Shown: piece by piece, positions 48,770-58,341 of the stretch
Numbering within the stretch: position 1 is the stretch's first letter
How the letters are laid out: every line of letters begins with the position of its first letter
Assembly: GCA_038503075.1 (NCBI GenBank)
Contig: JBCAML010000020.1
Span: 1,426,001 to 1,490,000, forward strand
Length of the DNA: 64,000 nt
DNA from: Gyromitra esculenta
Taxonomy: Eukaryota > Ascomycota > Pezizomycetes > Pezizales > Discinaceae
Direction: 5' to 3'
The notes under the pieces: generated by a model
The model's input: only the letters and a program-made list of their open reading frames with translations
What the model was told of the DNA's origin: nothing
Databases searched by the model: none
Position numbers and translations under genes: made by a program

Positions 48770-50099
48770 TTTACATGGGACACAATAAGTTCAGCAATAC
48801 GATGCCTTCACAGAGACCAGGACCAAAGCGACTCATGATTAGCAAAAAGCCTTGAGCTTTTCCAGCACAAGCATTAAAAACTAAAGTGCGTCAATCTGTC
48901 ACCTCCAAAAAAAAGCTACAAGTTTTGAGCTACTGGGTCACCCCATCCATTCCGTATGAATGGAACTCAACAGAACTGCGATGCCCTACAATTTGAGAGG
49001 TGTCATTTTACTTTGGTGGGATCCCACTAGGTACAATATCATGTTGGCAGGAGGCAGAGAGTGAGATTCTCAAAAATAAATCTGGGGATCGAAAAAAATT
49101 GGCAGAAAGCAGGGGTGGAGTGAAATGGCCTAAGTTAAAATCTGAGTTAAACTGGAAATTTTTAAAAAAGAGGGGAAAAGGAGAGATAGTTTGACGAGGA
49201 TGGTTTAGAATTGCTAGTAGGGAAAAGTTTAAGGTACTTTATGCTGAACAAAAGGAGGAATCCTTATTTTCAATGGGTTGGTTTACCAATTTTCTCGTTT
49301 AACATGATATTTCTATTCGGTTTACAGCAAATTGAGAACAAAAAATCCCTTATGACTATTAAAACTTAATACTAGAGTTTTTTCGCTTTGTACAACGCAA
49401 CTCTCAATTAAGATTAGATGATACCGAGTATCTAAGCAGTCACGGTCGATATCAAGCTCATCAGGTTGGGAATATGGATCAAACACCAGCCCTATTTGAG
49501 TATTTTTCAGGTCGTACGTATGCTGAAAAGGGGTGTAAAACTGTTTGGGTTAGAGCAGAAAAAAGTGGATGGGATAAAAGACAGGCTACTATTCAATTAA
49601 CAGCATTTGGAGATGGTACTATGCTAAAATCATGGATTCTGTTTTGAGGTAAAGGCCAACTGCTGGAGGCGGAGCTTGATAGATACGACAATAGAGTTAC
49701 AGTTAAATTCAAGACTGAAGGATACACAAACGAAGAAGTCATATTAGAGTGAATACAAGAGCAGTTGCTCCCAGTCATGCAACGAGAACATCCTGATATT
49801 GGACCAATCTCCAATGCCACTGGGCTTCCTATTGGTACACCTATTCAAGCTATCAATGCTCCTGCTTTAATAGCCTTAGATGCAGCCAGCTTTAACAAAA
49901 CCGCTGCTGTCTGAAAAGTTCTTCTTGATTTCAATATTATCCCTGCTATGATCCCTGGGGGATGTACAAGCTTGATACAGGTCCTTGATGTTTCAGTAAA
50001 TTGACCATTCAAAGATTTTCTTAAAAAAGCGATGGAGTATGAATTACATCACCTTGTACAACTGGAAAGCTAAGTTTCACAGTTCAATCCCTTGTTAAA

Positions 50100-50509
50100 T
50101 CTCACGGTTGAGCCTCGAGTTAAGCCCTTCAGTATCCCTGAAGGTGAGCAGTGCTACTTAAGCGAGGTTACAACACGTTCAAAGAGTGCAGCGTTTGTAC
50201 AAGTTCTACGGGGGTCTATCTCAAGGCGAGATAAGTGCAGCGAAGTAGATGGCGACAGCGAGGATTCTGAGATAGAACCAAGATAGTATTCGACAATTAC
50301 AGCAGAAGGTAACGAGAACTTTGCTTAAGGAAAGAAGAAGAAGAAGACAGAGAATGAACAAAATCCATCGCTTAAATACCCCGCTTTTCCATACTACAAT
50401 CCAATCCCAACAACAACCGAAATACAAAGACATTATAATCATAACCGAAATCCACCGCAACCAACCAAGTAAAAAGACCTAACTTCATTCCTCTTTTCCA
50501 TCCATGAAA
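50100..50509 (-). mobile_element. Solo LTR L3 (minus), inserted in L5
   Basis: 410 bp from TCTCACGGTT to ATCCATGAAA, flanked by TTAAA (50095-50099) and TTAAG (50510-50514). Same family as L1 in reverse orientation. Confidence 0.88.
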
Positions 50510-50543
50510 TTAAGCCCTTCAGTATCCTTGAAGATGAGCAGTG

Positions 50544-50952
50544 TTTCATGGATAGATGTTTCGTTGGTTGGCTAGGTACATGGGTACATGGTTGCTGCGC
50601 CTTGTTATTGTTCCTTGTGTTTCTTTCGATTTCTGTTGCAGTGTGTCATGACTTTGTCATCAAAAGAGTTAGAACTTGGTATATAAGCGAAGGGACTTTT
50701 CCTCCTGTTGTACTTTTTCTCTTCTTTCCTTAAGCAATGTCTTCTATTGTTTACTCATTGTATCTTACAATACAATCCTCGGTTACACCTCGTAATACCT
50801 CTTTGTCGCCGTCTTCAAGTCACCAGAACTTGAACCCATCGTAGAGCCTGTAGAACCTCCGTACACTCTTTCGTCGTGAGTTTTCTCGTTCAAGTAGCAC
50901 TGCTTATCTTGGGGGATACCCGAGAGCTTGACGAGAATCTCACTCCTTGAGA
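50544..50952 (+). mobile_element. Solo LTR L4 (plus), inserted in L5
   Basis: 409 bp from TTTCATGGAT to CCTTGAGA, flanked by an exact 5-bp duplication CAGTG (50539-50543 and 50953-50957). The duplication lies within the GCAGTGCTACTT word of L5, which proves the nesting. Confidence 0.92.
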
Positions 50953-52297
50953 CAGTGCTACTTAAGCGAGGTACTAACACATTTGAAGAGTGTGACGTTT
51001 CTACAGGTCCTACAGTGATGGTCTACCTCAAGGTGAGGTAAGTTTGAGGTAGTTTTCAAGACAGTGACAGCGTGGATTCTGAAGTAGAATCAAGGTGGTA
51101 TTGGAAACAATACAGCAGAAGTGAAACGAGAACGTTGCTTAAGGAAAGAAGAAGAACAACCATAACGACCAAAATCCATCCTTTATATACCTCGCTTTTC
51201 TTCACATAACCCATAGCCGAACATAGCCGAACAACAAAGACGTTATAAAAGAAAACCATAATCTGCTATCATCTTCCTAACTGAACCCTAACCCATTACC
51301 TGACTTCATCCGTGAAATTAAGAGATCTTTCTCCAATTAGATCAAGGAGATGATAAGCTTATTGATGGGGTTATCTTTGCGGTTGGGTTGCATCGAATAT
51401 TGTTGACTCGATTGGTTGGGAGTGCTTGGGAAAAATTCAGAAAAGAAAAACATTGGGAGAGTATTAAGCAAGCCTTTATGAGGTAAACCCCACATGAACA
51501 CAATCCACTTACCTATTATCTCAATGATTTAAAATATATGTACTAATCTCTATGTATACTAGTAGGTTTGGCCTTACACTTCCAATTGACAGTTTTTGTG
51601 ACTCGGAATTGTCAGTAAAAGGCCTTTTACCTGAGGAATTGGTGATTGTCGATTGGGAGCGAGATCAAAGCATTAGTGAAACAGCTGGGGAAGAAGGAGA
51701 CTTGGAGGAAAAAGAAATAGATGAAGAAGAGGACGAAAACAAAGATGTCTTTTTTGTTGGACTTGAAGGTTCTACAATTCAGGTTGGGAGGCGGAAGAAA
51801 AAGAAAGGCTCAGGTTTTACCAGTAATTTAGTTCAACAACCACCAGGAAAGGCACAGCCTCGGCGCCAAATAACCTGTTCAATATGTAAACAAAAGGGCC
51901 ATAATAAGAGAGGATGCTCTCAAAAGATCCTAGGGCCTGGGTAGTAATATTGCAATAGTACGGGTATATGCGTGTATGATTTATCTATCGATCTATTTAT
52001 TACTGACAACGCAAGTGAACCCTAACCTGCACATTATATCTCTATTCGCATTTGGCCTGGACCAGTTACCAACACCTCCAGCCCGGGCGTGTTCCTTAAT
52101 TTCGAGATTATACGGTATAACTCTCAAAAGAATTAGGTGCTTCTGTGACTAAGTCTCTCATTCAGAAACGAGGTGTGTATAAAAAATTGAGGGACATAAA
52201 ACACGAAATCTCGGCCGCGGGCTACTACAATTGGTCGATCTTGAAAGCTATTAGAGGAGCTCTAGCAATGGGTTAGTTACAAGCTCCTACAGCTTCC

Positions 52298-52445
52298 GGT
52301 AGGATTACTGTAGAATCGCGGCGGCCCGGGATCTGAAGCGCTCGTTGGTCTTCTAGGCTCGCTGGGAGGATTTTGGTAGCGGTATTGGCTACTTTACCCT
52401 GCGTGGGGAGCCCTCTCACCTTTGTTTTTCTACAGTAATTCTACC
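52298..52445. repeat. TA-bordered hairpin element G1
   Basis: The left arm GGTAGGATTACTGTAGAA pairs with its inverse TCTACAGTAATTCTACC at the right end. 148 bp. Only about 17 bp of the arms match well. Confidence 0.7.
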
Positions 52446-52593
52446 ACAGACTGCAGCTGTACTACATAATAAGCGCAGGCTCGAGCGCCATGTTTTAACT
52501 GTTTTTGTCGTGCCCTGTGGGTCTCGTTTATTTGTTTCAATCAGAACGAGCATCGTGTACTCTATTCAGGGATTTTCTAGCCCTGGACTTTAC

Positions 52594-52733
52594 GTATCCC
52601 ATAGACTGTTAAAGCTGCCCCCCCTGTCGAGGGAATCACTTTTATTGGGTAGATTTCAGTTGACTCCGAGTTGGGCCGCAGTTACACAGGGGGGTCAGCA
52701 TTTTTTAACAGTCTATGGGATACACTACCGTAA
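52594..52733. repeat. TA-bordered hairpin element G2
   Basis: The left arm GTATCCCATAGACTGTTAAA is exactly inverted at the right end, TTTAACAGTCTATGGGATAC, with the arms continuing into C-rich and G-rich runs. 140 bp. Confidence 0.9.
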
Positions 52734-53055
52734 TATCTCACGGATAACGAACACAACTTGGCTAGGCCTGCAGGATCAGATCTATGCAGCGGTTAGTTAA
52801 ATTCACCTCAAGGTTTCATTCACATCAACAAATTAACACCAAGCCAGACCAAACAGCAAAGGCTCTGTTGTTTTCATCATTAATAGTGGGCTATTAGCTG
52901 CTATCTCGATCCGACTGTGTTCGTTATTTGTAAGATATTATGGTACATCCAACATCTACCCAATGTCATCGCAGAAGGAGACTGAGCCTAATGAGGGCTG
53001 ATCCGAGACAACTAATGCTTGTCGATGGGGATGTGTACTTCGGGGATGGAGAAAA

Positions 53056-53259
53056 GTCTATCACTAAGTGGCGGTGCTGGTGGCAGTGCTTATCTTAAAG
53101 CTCACTATCCTGGTGCTCTCCTTTCGCGAAGTAGCTCTATTTCTGAAGTATCTCTGCGTTCTGTATATAAGCTTGCTGTAAAATTTTAAGGGCTTCCTCA
53201 ACCTTGAGTTGAGCTGGCGGTTGAGTTTAGCACTGCCAGCACCGCCACTGGTAATAGAC
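53056..53259. mobile_element. Small inverted-repeat element D1
   Basis: The left arm GTCTATCACTAAGTGGCGGT pairs with the inverted right arm ending GGTAATAGAC, and the arms extend through GTGCTGG-GGCAGTGCT. 204 bp, TA within both ends. Part of it matches the possible element at 28950. Confidence 0.8.
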
Positions 53260-53265
53260 AAACCT

Positions 53266-53396
53266 TACTTGTCTTCCAGGAGAAGAACTCGGAAACAGGG
53301 GGTGTGTGACTTTAATGCTAATAGTATCGGGAATGGTTCCGCTACGTACAAAGCCGTAATCCCATGTTTCCGGGTACTTCTCCTGGGAGACAAGTA
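53266..53396. repeat. Hairpin element H12
   Basis: The left arm TACTTGTCTTCCAGGAGAAG then AACTCGGAAACA; the right arm is the inverse, TGTTTCCGGGTACTTCTCC, ending GACAAGTA. 131 bp. The stem resembles the GAACCCGAAAATG stem of H3 and H6. Confidence 0.85.
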
Positions 53397-53779
53397 TACC
53401 CCAAATACAATTAACGCACGATAATGGAGATGACGGGTTAAGCTATTGGTCTTCAAAGACCCCTTCTAGCCCCAATCAATATTTCCACAATGCCGGGACT
53501 GGTTTTAGCTTGGATGTACGTACGCATGCATATCAAGGGAATTTTGCAAAGTCAGGCATGCAGTGCTTTGAACTCGCTCGCTTCAGAGTGCGAGAATTAT
53601 TCCCTAGAGCCCTTGCTAGCTGAGGGTTGGGTTAGGGATTATTTATACCAGTGAAGAGTTTGCATTTTAATTTTATACTTTGCGGTGCTGAAGAAATCCT
53701 ATCGCCCATTTCCTTATTCGCTTTGTATACTCGGTTCCGCAACGGTAATTCAATTACGTCTACAAAACCATATTCCCCG

Positions 53780-56368
53780 ATGTCCTCCACGTATCTTATA
53801 AACGATATTCCACGCGGGATCACATCTGATGTTCTCATTTCGTTTCTTGGGGCGCTCGTAAATGGAAATGCCATCACAGATTCCCAGCTCGATCAGTTTA
53901 TTAGAGATAAGGCTAAGAGCTCATCATTTAGAGACCTCGTTGGGGATTTCGAGTCACTAGTACACAGTTTAGATATCGTCGATTCCCGGCTTGATGACGA
54001 ACTTTGCGTTGCGGTTCTCCATTTTAAAGATACGCCGAAATGGTTCAAGACCAGAGATCATGATCCTTACGGATTCCCAAAGAAAACCAAACTAGGAACG
54101 ATATGGAAAGGAGTAGATATAGTCAAAGCGGATGACTACGGACAAACGGCATTTATCAGAGCAGTCGTAGACGGAAACCTCCAGCTCGCAGAGACGTTAG
54201 CAGAATACGAAAAAACCAACGTTAATGCTCAAGATAAGGAAGGGATGACGGCGCTGCATTGGGCATGTAAGGAGGGCCTTACAGAACTCACTGACTTCTG
54301 CCTCTCGATCCCAGGGCTAGATCTCGGTGTAAAATCTAATCTGGGCCTCACTGCTTTCGATCTGGCATACCGTGAAGCTCTCCGAGACGACAACGATACA
54401 ATCCCAACACTATTCTACAAAAGCATGTTCGAGATGGACGAATACGATCCGGAAAACGCTCTGCTGAGGCTCCTCACACTTACTGCAGAGCCTGGAAGCA
54501 GAGCAAAGTTCCCCCAAGAAGCCTTGTTCGGCCCGGTCCGGAACGGAAACTTGGCGCTTGTACGAGCTTTGATACCGAACATCTCCTTTACCGGCCCCAC
54601 CGCAACAAATGGTGACAAAGATACGGCTCTGCATATGGCAGCCCAGAATGGTCATGCGGAGGTCGTAACTGTACTTATCAAAGATGCAGGGCTCAACGCA
54701 AATGCTGCAGCCAGATATGGTTATACGGCGCTACACTACGCAGCCCAACTGGGCCATGCACGAGCATTGAATACGCTCGTGCTTCACGGCGCCGATATGG
54801 AAGCAGTGGAAAGTAAAGGGCGAACAGCACTTCATCTCGCAGCAGAACAGGGGCACGAGTCGACTGTGCAGCTTTTGGTCGAGGAGGGGGCAAGTCTGGA
54901 ATCACGAGACTGTGATGGGAACACTCCTCTATTTATGGCTGTCAAGAATGGCTTAAAGATATGCGAAACAACTGTGGAGTTTCTCCTAAACCATGGAGCC
55001 AACATTGAAGCGGTAAACAATAAAGGCCAGACGCCTCCGACGCTGGCAGCATCGAATAAATTCTTGAATATGTTACTGCTGCTTGGAGCCCCAAAGCCCA
55101 TATCCAATGGGGTTCAGCCGGCCACTGGCGCAAAAAGCCCACCGTACGACGAGTTTCAGGAAATCTTCAGCCCACAGAATACCTCGAACCCATATATCGA
55201 AATGATCTCGATTCCTAGCCCACCATGTTCAGAAAAGTCCTCCGAGTCACGCGCACAGACACCATTTGAGCGAGAAGGGGGGGAGAATAGAATGAACGAA
55301 ATGCTGAGGGAAAGAGGAAACGACATCAACGGGAAAGACGAGGAAGGGCGGACGGCATTACACCTAGCGGTATTCCAGCAAGATCTGACTGTGGTAGGGT
55401 TATTGATAGACAACGGGGCCAACATCGAGGAAAAGTTCTGGACTTGGAAAACAGCATTGGATATCGCGGAGGAGAATAGGAACAATCGGTTAGTGAGACT
55501 GCTGATATCAAAAGGAGCCAAACCACGCGAGCAAAATAAATCCGAGCGAGCGCTGGGAAGATCGCACTTAACCCCTAAGACAAAGGGTAGCGGTGTAATG
55601 CCGGAGCTCACACATCAAGGATCCAGCGAGGCAGCCAACCAGAAAGTGAAACACGATATCGTGGATATTCTCACAAACCAACAAGCCAAAACCAATAAAC
55701 TGGAGATTCCAGTGAACTGGGACACAGACGCCGGCCATGAACCCATGCTCAAGTTGCAACGAGAGGAGGGTGCAAGAGCGGGGCCACCAGTAAGCCGAGA
55801 ACTGGAAATAGACTTACTGCCCCGAGAAATAGCTGAAGGGGGACTATTACTATACCAGGAAATCAGTGGGAGAGCAGAAAATGATGACAGGCAAGAAATA
55901 CCACAGTATCAAGATCTCTCAGACGTAGTTTTCTCCCCTCCAAACTCCTCTCGGTTATACATATTAAATCTAACTACAATATTATTCTACTACAGTCACA
56001 GTTGTGTCGAGCTCAGCAGGAAATGGGGTCCCCCGGGTGGGATGTATCACGCTGCCCGACACCAGATTACCATGTACTTTTCTCTCTCAAATACACTTAT
56101 TTTTCCTTACCTGTTCGCACGATGTCTGATAATTGTGATCCTGCGAGGTAGAGGGCGAGGAGTCCAAGCTTTAAGCATGAGTCCGAAGATGAGGATCGTT
56201 ACATGTCGGAAACAAAGTGGCCGCAATCACGCAGCTCGACACCTGAATATGGCGGATATCAGGTCAATTGACTATTTCCTCCCCCTTGTTTCGCTGTGCG
56301 TATGGCTACTAACGACCATTGACGTAGAGCTCGAGAGCACGGAGCCCGGCATTCAGTCATGGTTTTGA
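53780..56368 (+). CDS. Ankyrin-repeat protein, C-terminus uncertain
   Basis: Start at 53780 (MSSTYLINDIPRGI); the same frame opens earlier at 53651, but the extra 43 residues look non-conserved. The N-terminal ~110 residues form a predicted helical domain I cannot name. Ankyrin repeats follow in three blocks: two near residues 115-190, five near 295-450 (TALHMAAQNGH, TALHYAAQLGH, TALHLAAEQGH) and two near 530-600 (TALHLAVFQQD). The blocks are joined by low-complexity Pro/Ser and Glu-rich linkers. After about 55925 the frame loses protein-like character. A GT donor at about 55926, a CTAAC branch-like site and a CTACAG acceptor 71 bp on suggest an intron, giving a different end at a TAG near 56150. 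No enzymatic domain is visible; the role is probably protein binding. Confidence 0.75.
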   Translation: MSSTYLINDIPRGITSDVLISFLGALVNGNAITDSQLDQFIRDKAKSSSFRDLVGDFESLVHSLDIVDSRLDDELCVAVLHFKDTPKWFKTRDHDPYGFPKKTKLGTIWKGVDIVKADDYGQTAFIRAVVDGNLQLAETLAEYEKTNVNAQDKEGMTALHWACKEGLTELTDFCLSIPGLDLGVKSNLGLTAFDLAYREALRDDNDTIPTLFYKSMFEMDEYDPENALLRLLTLTAEPGSRAKFPQEALFGPVRNGNLALVRALIPNISFTGPTATNGDKDTALHMAAQNGHAEVVTVLIKDAGLNANAAARYGYTALHYAAQLGHARALNTLVLHGADMEAVESKGRTALHLAAEQGHESTVQLLVEEGASLESRDCDGNTPLFMAVKNGLKICETTVEFLLNHGANIEAVNNKGQTPPTLAASNKFLNMLLLLGAPKPISNGVQPATGAKSPPYDEFQEIFSPQNTSNPYIEMISIPSPPCSEKSSESRAQTPFEREGGENRMNEMLRERGNDINGKDEEGRTALHLAVFQQDLTVVGLLIDNGANIEEKFWTWKTALDIAEENRNNRLVRLLISKGAKPREQNKSERALGRSHLTPKTKGSGVMPELTHQGSSEAANQKVKHDIVDILTNQQAKTNKLEIPVNWDTDAGHEPMLKLQREEGARAGPPVSRELEIDLLPREIAEGGLLLYQEISGRAENDDRQEIPQYQDLSDVVFSPPNSSRLYILNLTTILFYYSHSCVELSRKWGPPGGMYHAARHQITMYFSLSNTLIFPYLFARCLIIVILRGRGRGVQALSMSPKMRIVTCRKQSGRNHAARHLNMADIRSIDYFLPLVSLCVWLLTTIDVELESTEPGIQSWF

Positions 56369-56708
56369 GGACGACTACAGGTAATTAAAATGATACTAGC
56401 CGACTAGATTCAACTATTCTTAGTTTGTTACATAATAATGGCAAATTCGATGTCCTCTACGAAGACTTTCGGAATATTCTTTGTCGTGTTTGCTATTTAT
56501 CGATGGCAGGGGACTCCAGTGGGCCGTGAGAGTGTATTCATTTATTTACTTGATCATTAGGTACATTCAACCCTTGACTATGGTGCTCTCTAGTGGGCTA
56601 TAAGAGAGAGGATAGGCGATCCAAGAATAAAAACGGAAACTTTAATGGATTATATTAGGGTTATCTGCACCGGATAAAAACGGTACCAAAATTTAAATTA
56701 TATCGTTA
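56369..56708. other. Short spacer
   Basis: AT-rich 3' flank of the ankyrin gene. Nothing recognised. Confidence 0.4.
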
Positions 56709-57263
56709 TACATGTGATCTGACCGGTTTTCCATTACGGCTGGTTTAAAAACCAGTTGGCCTGTTTACAAATGGTATCACTTTGGATATCTGCTGGCCCA
56801 TCTACAAAGAAAAGTTAAGAGATGACCGATATTCAAAGTTTCCACCAAGGCAAAAATTTTCTTCTCCACCAATAGCCATCTCCCAGGCCTCTCACAGTTT
56901 ACATAGTCATACCTTAATTCTATACTGAACCTGCACAATCCACCGGAATTTGCTCAATATAAAAAATCATCCATCAAAGCAAATTCGATATTACGGAGTA
57001 ACATTGTGAAAGAAAGAAAAAAAGTTTTCAGTATGCCAGTGTTGAGTATCGGTATAGCAAGGTACAACTATATCTATGATGTAGAGGGTAGGTTGATGCT
57101 TGGAGGCTGATATTTGTATTGAAAGGGTTCCCGAGCCCACTTACAGATAGTGTATTCTCTGAATATCGGCTATCTCTTAACTGCACATTGTGGATGAGCC
57201 AGCCGATGTTTAAAATGACCCGTTTGTAAAAAGGAATTCTTGGAATATCGGTCAGAACACACG
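56709..57263. mobile_element. Long-TIR element F3 (GTTCTGGCC family)
   Basis: The ends read ACATGTGATCTGACCGG and GGTCAGAACACACGT, diverged from the GTTCTGACCGG ends of the other copies. Subterminal words such as GGCCCATCTACAAAG and AGAGATGACCGATATTC occur inverted at both ends. About 555 bp, non-coding. Confidence 0.7.
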
Positions 57264-57504
57264 TTTTACAGAGTTTGTTTTGTAGTAGCGTTTTTTTGTA
57301 TTCCCAGTCGTTTCTTTATTACATTGATAGATGAAGATACCAGACCAGCTGTTGTTGTTTATTACCAGATCAGCTGATAACCAGTAGCGAGAACTGGCAC
57401 AATTTTTTTTTGATTTCTTGGGATGGCTCACCACCCTTGGCCTCGCGGAAACACGCCGAAAATCTGTTGCACTGGATCGCCCGGAATTTGAGACCTAGGT
57501 TAGA

Positions 57505-57753
57505 GATTTTCCACAGACGAGCCCAGCTCCGGTTACTAGAATTTTGATTGGCGACGACCAGTTTCTTCTAAACAAAAGGCTGGCTCAAAAGGGCAAAGCT
57601 CCTAATCAACCATTGATCCCTGTCGAAATTGATAGCCGTAGGGAATCAACTGCGCCAGCGATCGTAGCATGGATAATCGTGGCTAGAATGTGCTTGTTGC
57701 AAGCTTTGATTCAGTGTGGTCAAGATTGTAGACTTTGGTGGATCCAAGAATGA
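57505..57753 (+). CDS. Coding-like fragment of unknown function
   Basis: Open from a stop at about 57497 to the TGA at 57751-57753. The predicted peptide (SPAPVTRILIGDDQFLLNK, later PVEIDSRRESTAPAIV) has a normal protein composition but no domain I recognise and no clear start. It may be the final exon of a lost gene; a hairpin element starts 7 bp after the stop. Confidence 0.25.
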   Translation, partial: DFPQTSPAPVTRILIGDDQFLLNKRLAQKGKAPNQPLIPVEIDSRRESTAPAIVAWIIVARMCLLQALIQCGQDCRLWWIQE

Positions 57754-57759
57754 GCTTAG

Positions 57760-57896
57760 TACTCGCAACAGGCATAAAGAACCTGAAAATTCAAGTGTGA
57801 GCTAACCAGCCAATTCGTGGGTGTGCCAAATTAAGACGAATCAGAAATTACTACTAGTAAATGCCATTTTCGGGTTCTTCATGCCTGTTGCGAGTA
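57760..57896. repeat. TACTC hairpin element H10
   Basis: The left arm TACTCGCAACAGGCATAAAG then AACCTGAAAA; the right arm is its inverse with TTTTCGGGTTCTTCATGCC, ending TGTTGCGAGTA. 137 bp. Confidence 0.92.
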
Positions 57897-58190
57897 CTGA
57901 GCAACACCCCAGTATCCACACTTGCAGTTACATACATTGGTCGTTGGCTCGCAGCCACAAGGCGTCCTAGTATGCACGAATAAAGTTGATATTTCGTCTT
58001 TGGGGTGCATTGTACACGAGATTTTGACACATGAGGTACCGTTTTCGGGCAGTAGCGCTGGGACCTTTATATCTGAGATCGAATAAAGGCAGGCTTTGGA
58101 TCCATCTCTGATGCAGCAATCGCCAGAGATTTCCTCGATGGGTCCACGATATTGCTCCCAACCCACATTTGCAGTAGCTGTTATCGACAC
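57879..58190 (-). CDS. Possible cysteine-rich peptide frame
   Basis: A frame of about 100 codons with ten Cys (GDCCIRDGSKAC, CVKISC, CGCEPTTNVCNCKCG). Spacing is reminiscent of small secreted proteins, but no signal peptide or reliable start is visible. Its last codons fall inside the H10 hairpin, so the true end is altered or the frame is chance. An overlapping frame at 57967-58341 is also open. Confidence 0.22.
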   Translation of the reverse strand: MSITATANVGWEQYRGPIEEISGDCCIRDGSKACLYSISDIKVPALLPENGTSCVKISCTMHPKDEISTLFVHTRTPCGCEPTTNVCNCKCGYWGVAQYSQQA

Positions 58191-58341
58191 AACGCCCGCT
58201 CATACTAATGACAGACTCCCTCTTGATAGTCTGGGAGCCCCTGCCTTCAAGCCCTGGGACAGGGTGGGGATACTGCTTCTGTTTGATCTCAAGAAATAAA
58301 TTCTTGATTTGGCTAACTAGTTCCTTAATTAATATTTTCAT

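Larger units (their letters stand above)
50075..51317 (-). mobile_element. Solo LTR L5 (minus), split by L3 and L4
   Basis: The outer ends are TTTCACAG and CGTGAAA. The flanking 5-mers are CTAAG and TTAAG, one transition apart. Taking out L3, L4 and their duplications leaves 414 bp, the family length. It interrupts the transposase frame. Confidence 0.85.
49000..51944 (+). pseudogene. pogo/CENP-B-type DDE transposase remnant
   Basis: Pieces of one transposase can be read in order. An N-terminal CENP-B-like helix-turn-helix region (about 49000-49300) comes first. The DDE core follows, with MDQTP at 49474, ALDAASFNKT near 49870 and QVLDVS near 49985 supplying the three catalytic Asp positions. 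The C-terminal LPID...DSELSVKGL segment follows 51550, and a CSICKQKGHNKRGC zinc knuckle lies near 51880. In-frame TGA codons sit at 49645, 49750, 49912 and 50002, with further stops in the N-terminal part. The LTR cluster at 50075-51317 splits the gene after HLVQLES. The dead copy encodes no functional enzyme. Confidence 0.88.
47750..52115 (+). mobile_element. pogo-type DNA transposon P2, inactivated and filled with solo LTRs
   Basis: Inverted repeats of about 55 bp begin CGTATAATCTCGAAATTAAG just inside each end, with TA at 47748-47749 and 52116-52117. Total length is 4366 bp. Taking out the LTRs listed below leaves about 2.25 kb, the normal size of a pogo/Fot element with one transposase gene. 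The gene is broken by point mutations and LTR insertions, so the copy cannot be autonomous. Confidence 0.88.
52118..53779. other. Repeat-dense spacer before the ankyrin gene
   Basis: Four inverted-repeat elements in 1.6 kb, listed separately. The sequence between them has no supported gene. The last ~380 bp should hold the ankyrin gene promoter. Confidence 0.5.

Noticed and set aside
48078..48783. Frames inside LTRs L0 and L1
   Set aside because: They lie wholly within non-coding solo LTRs with matching non-coding copies elsewhere.
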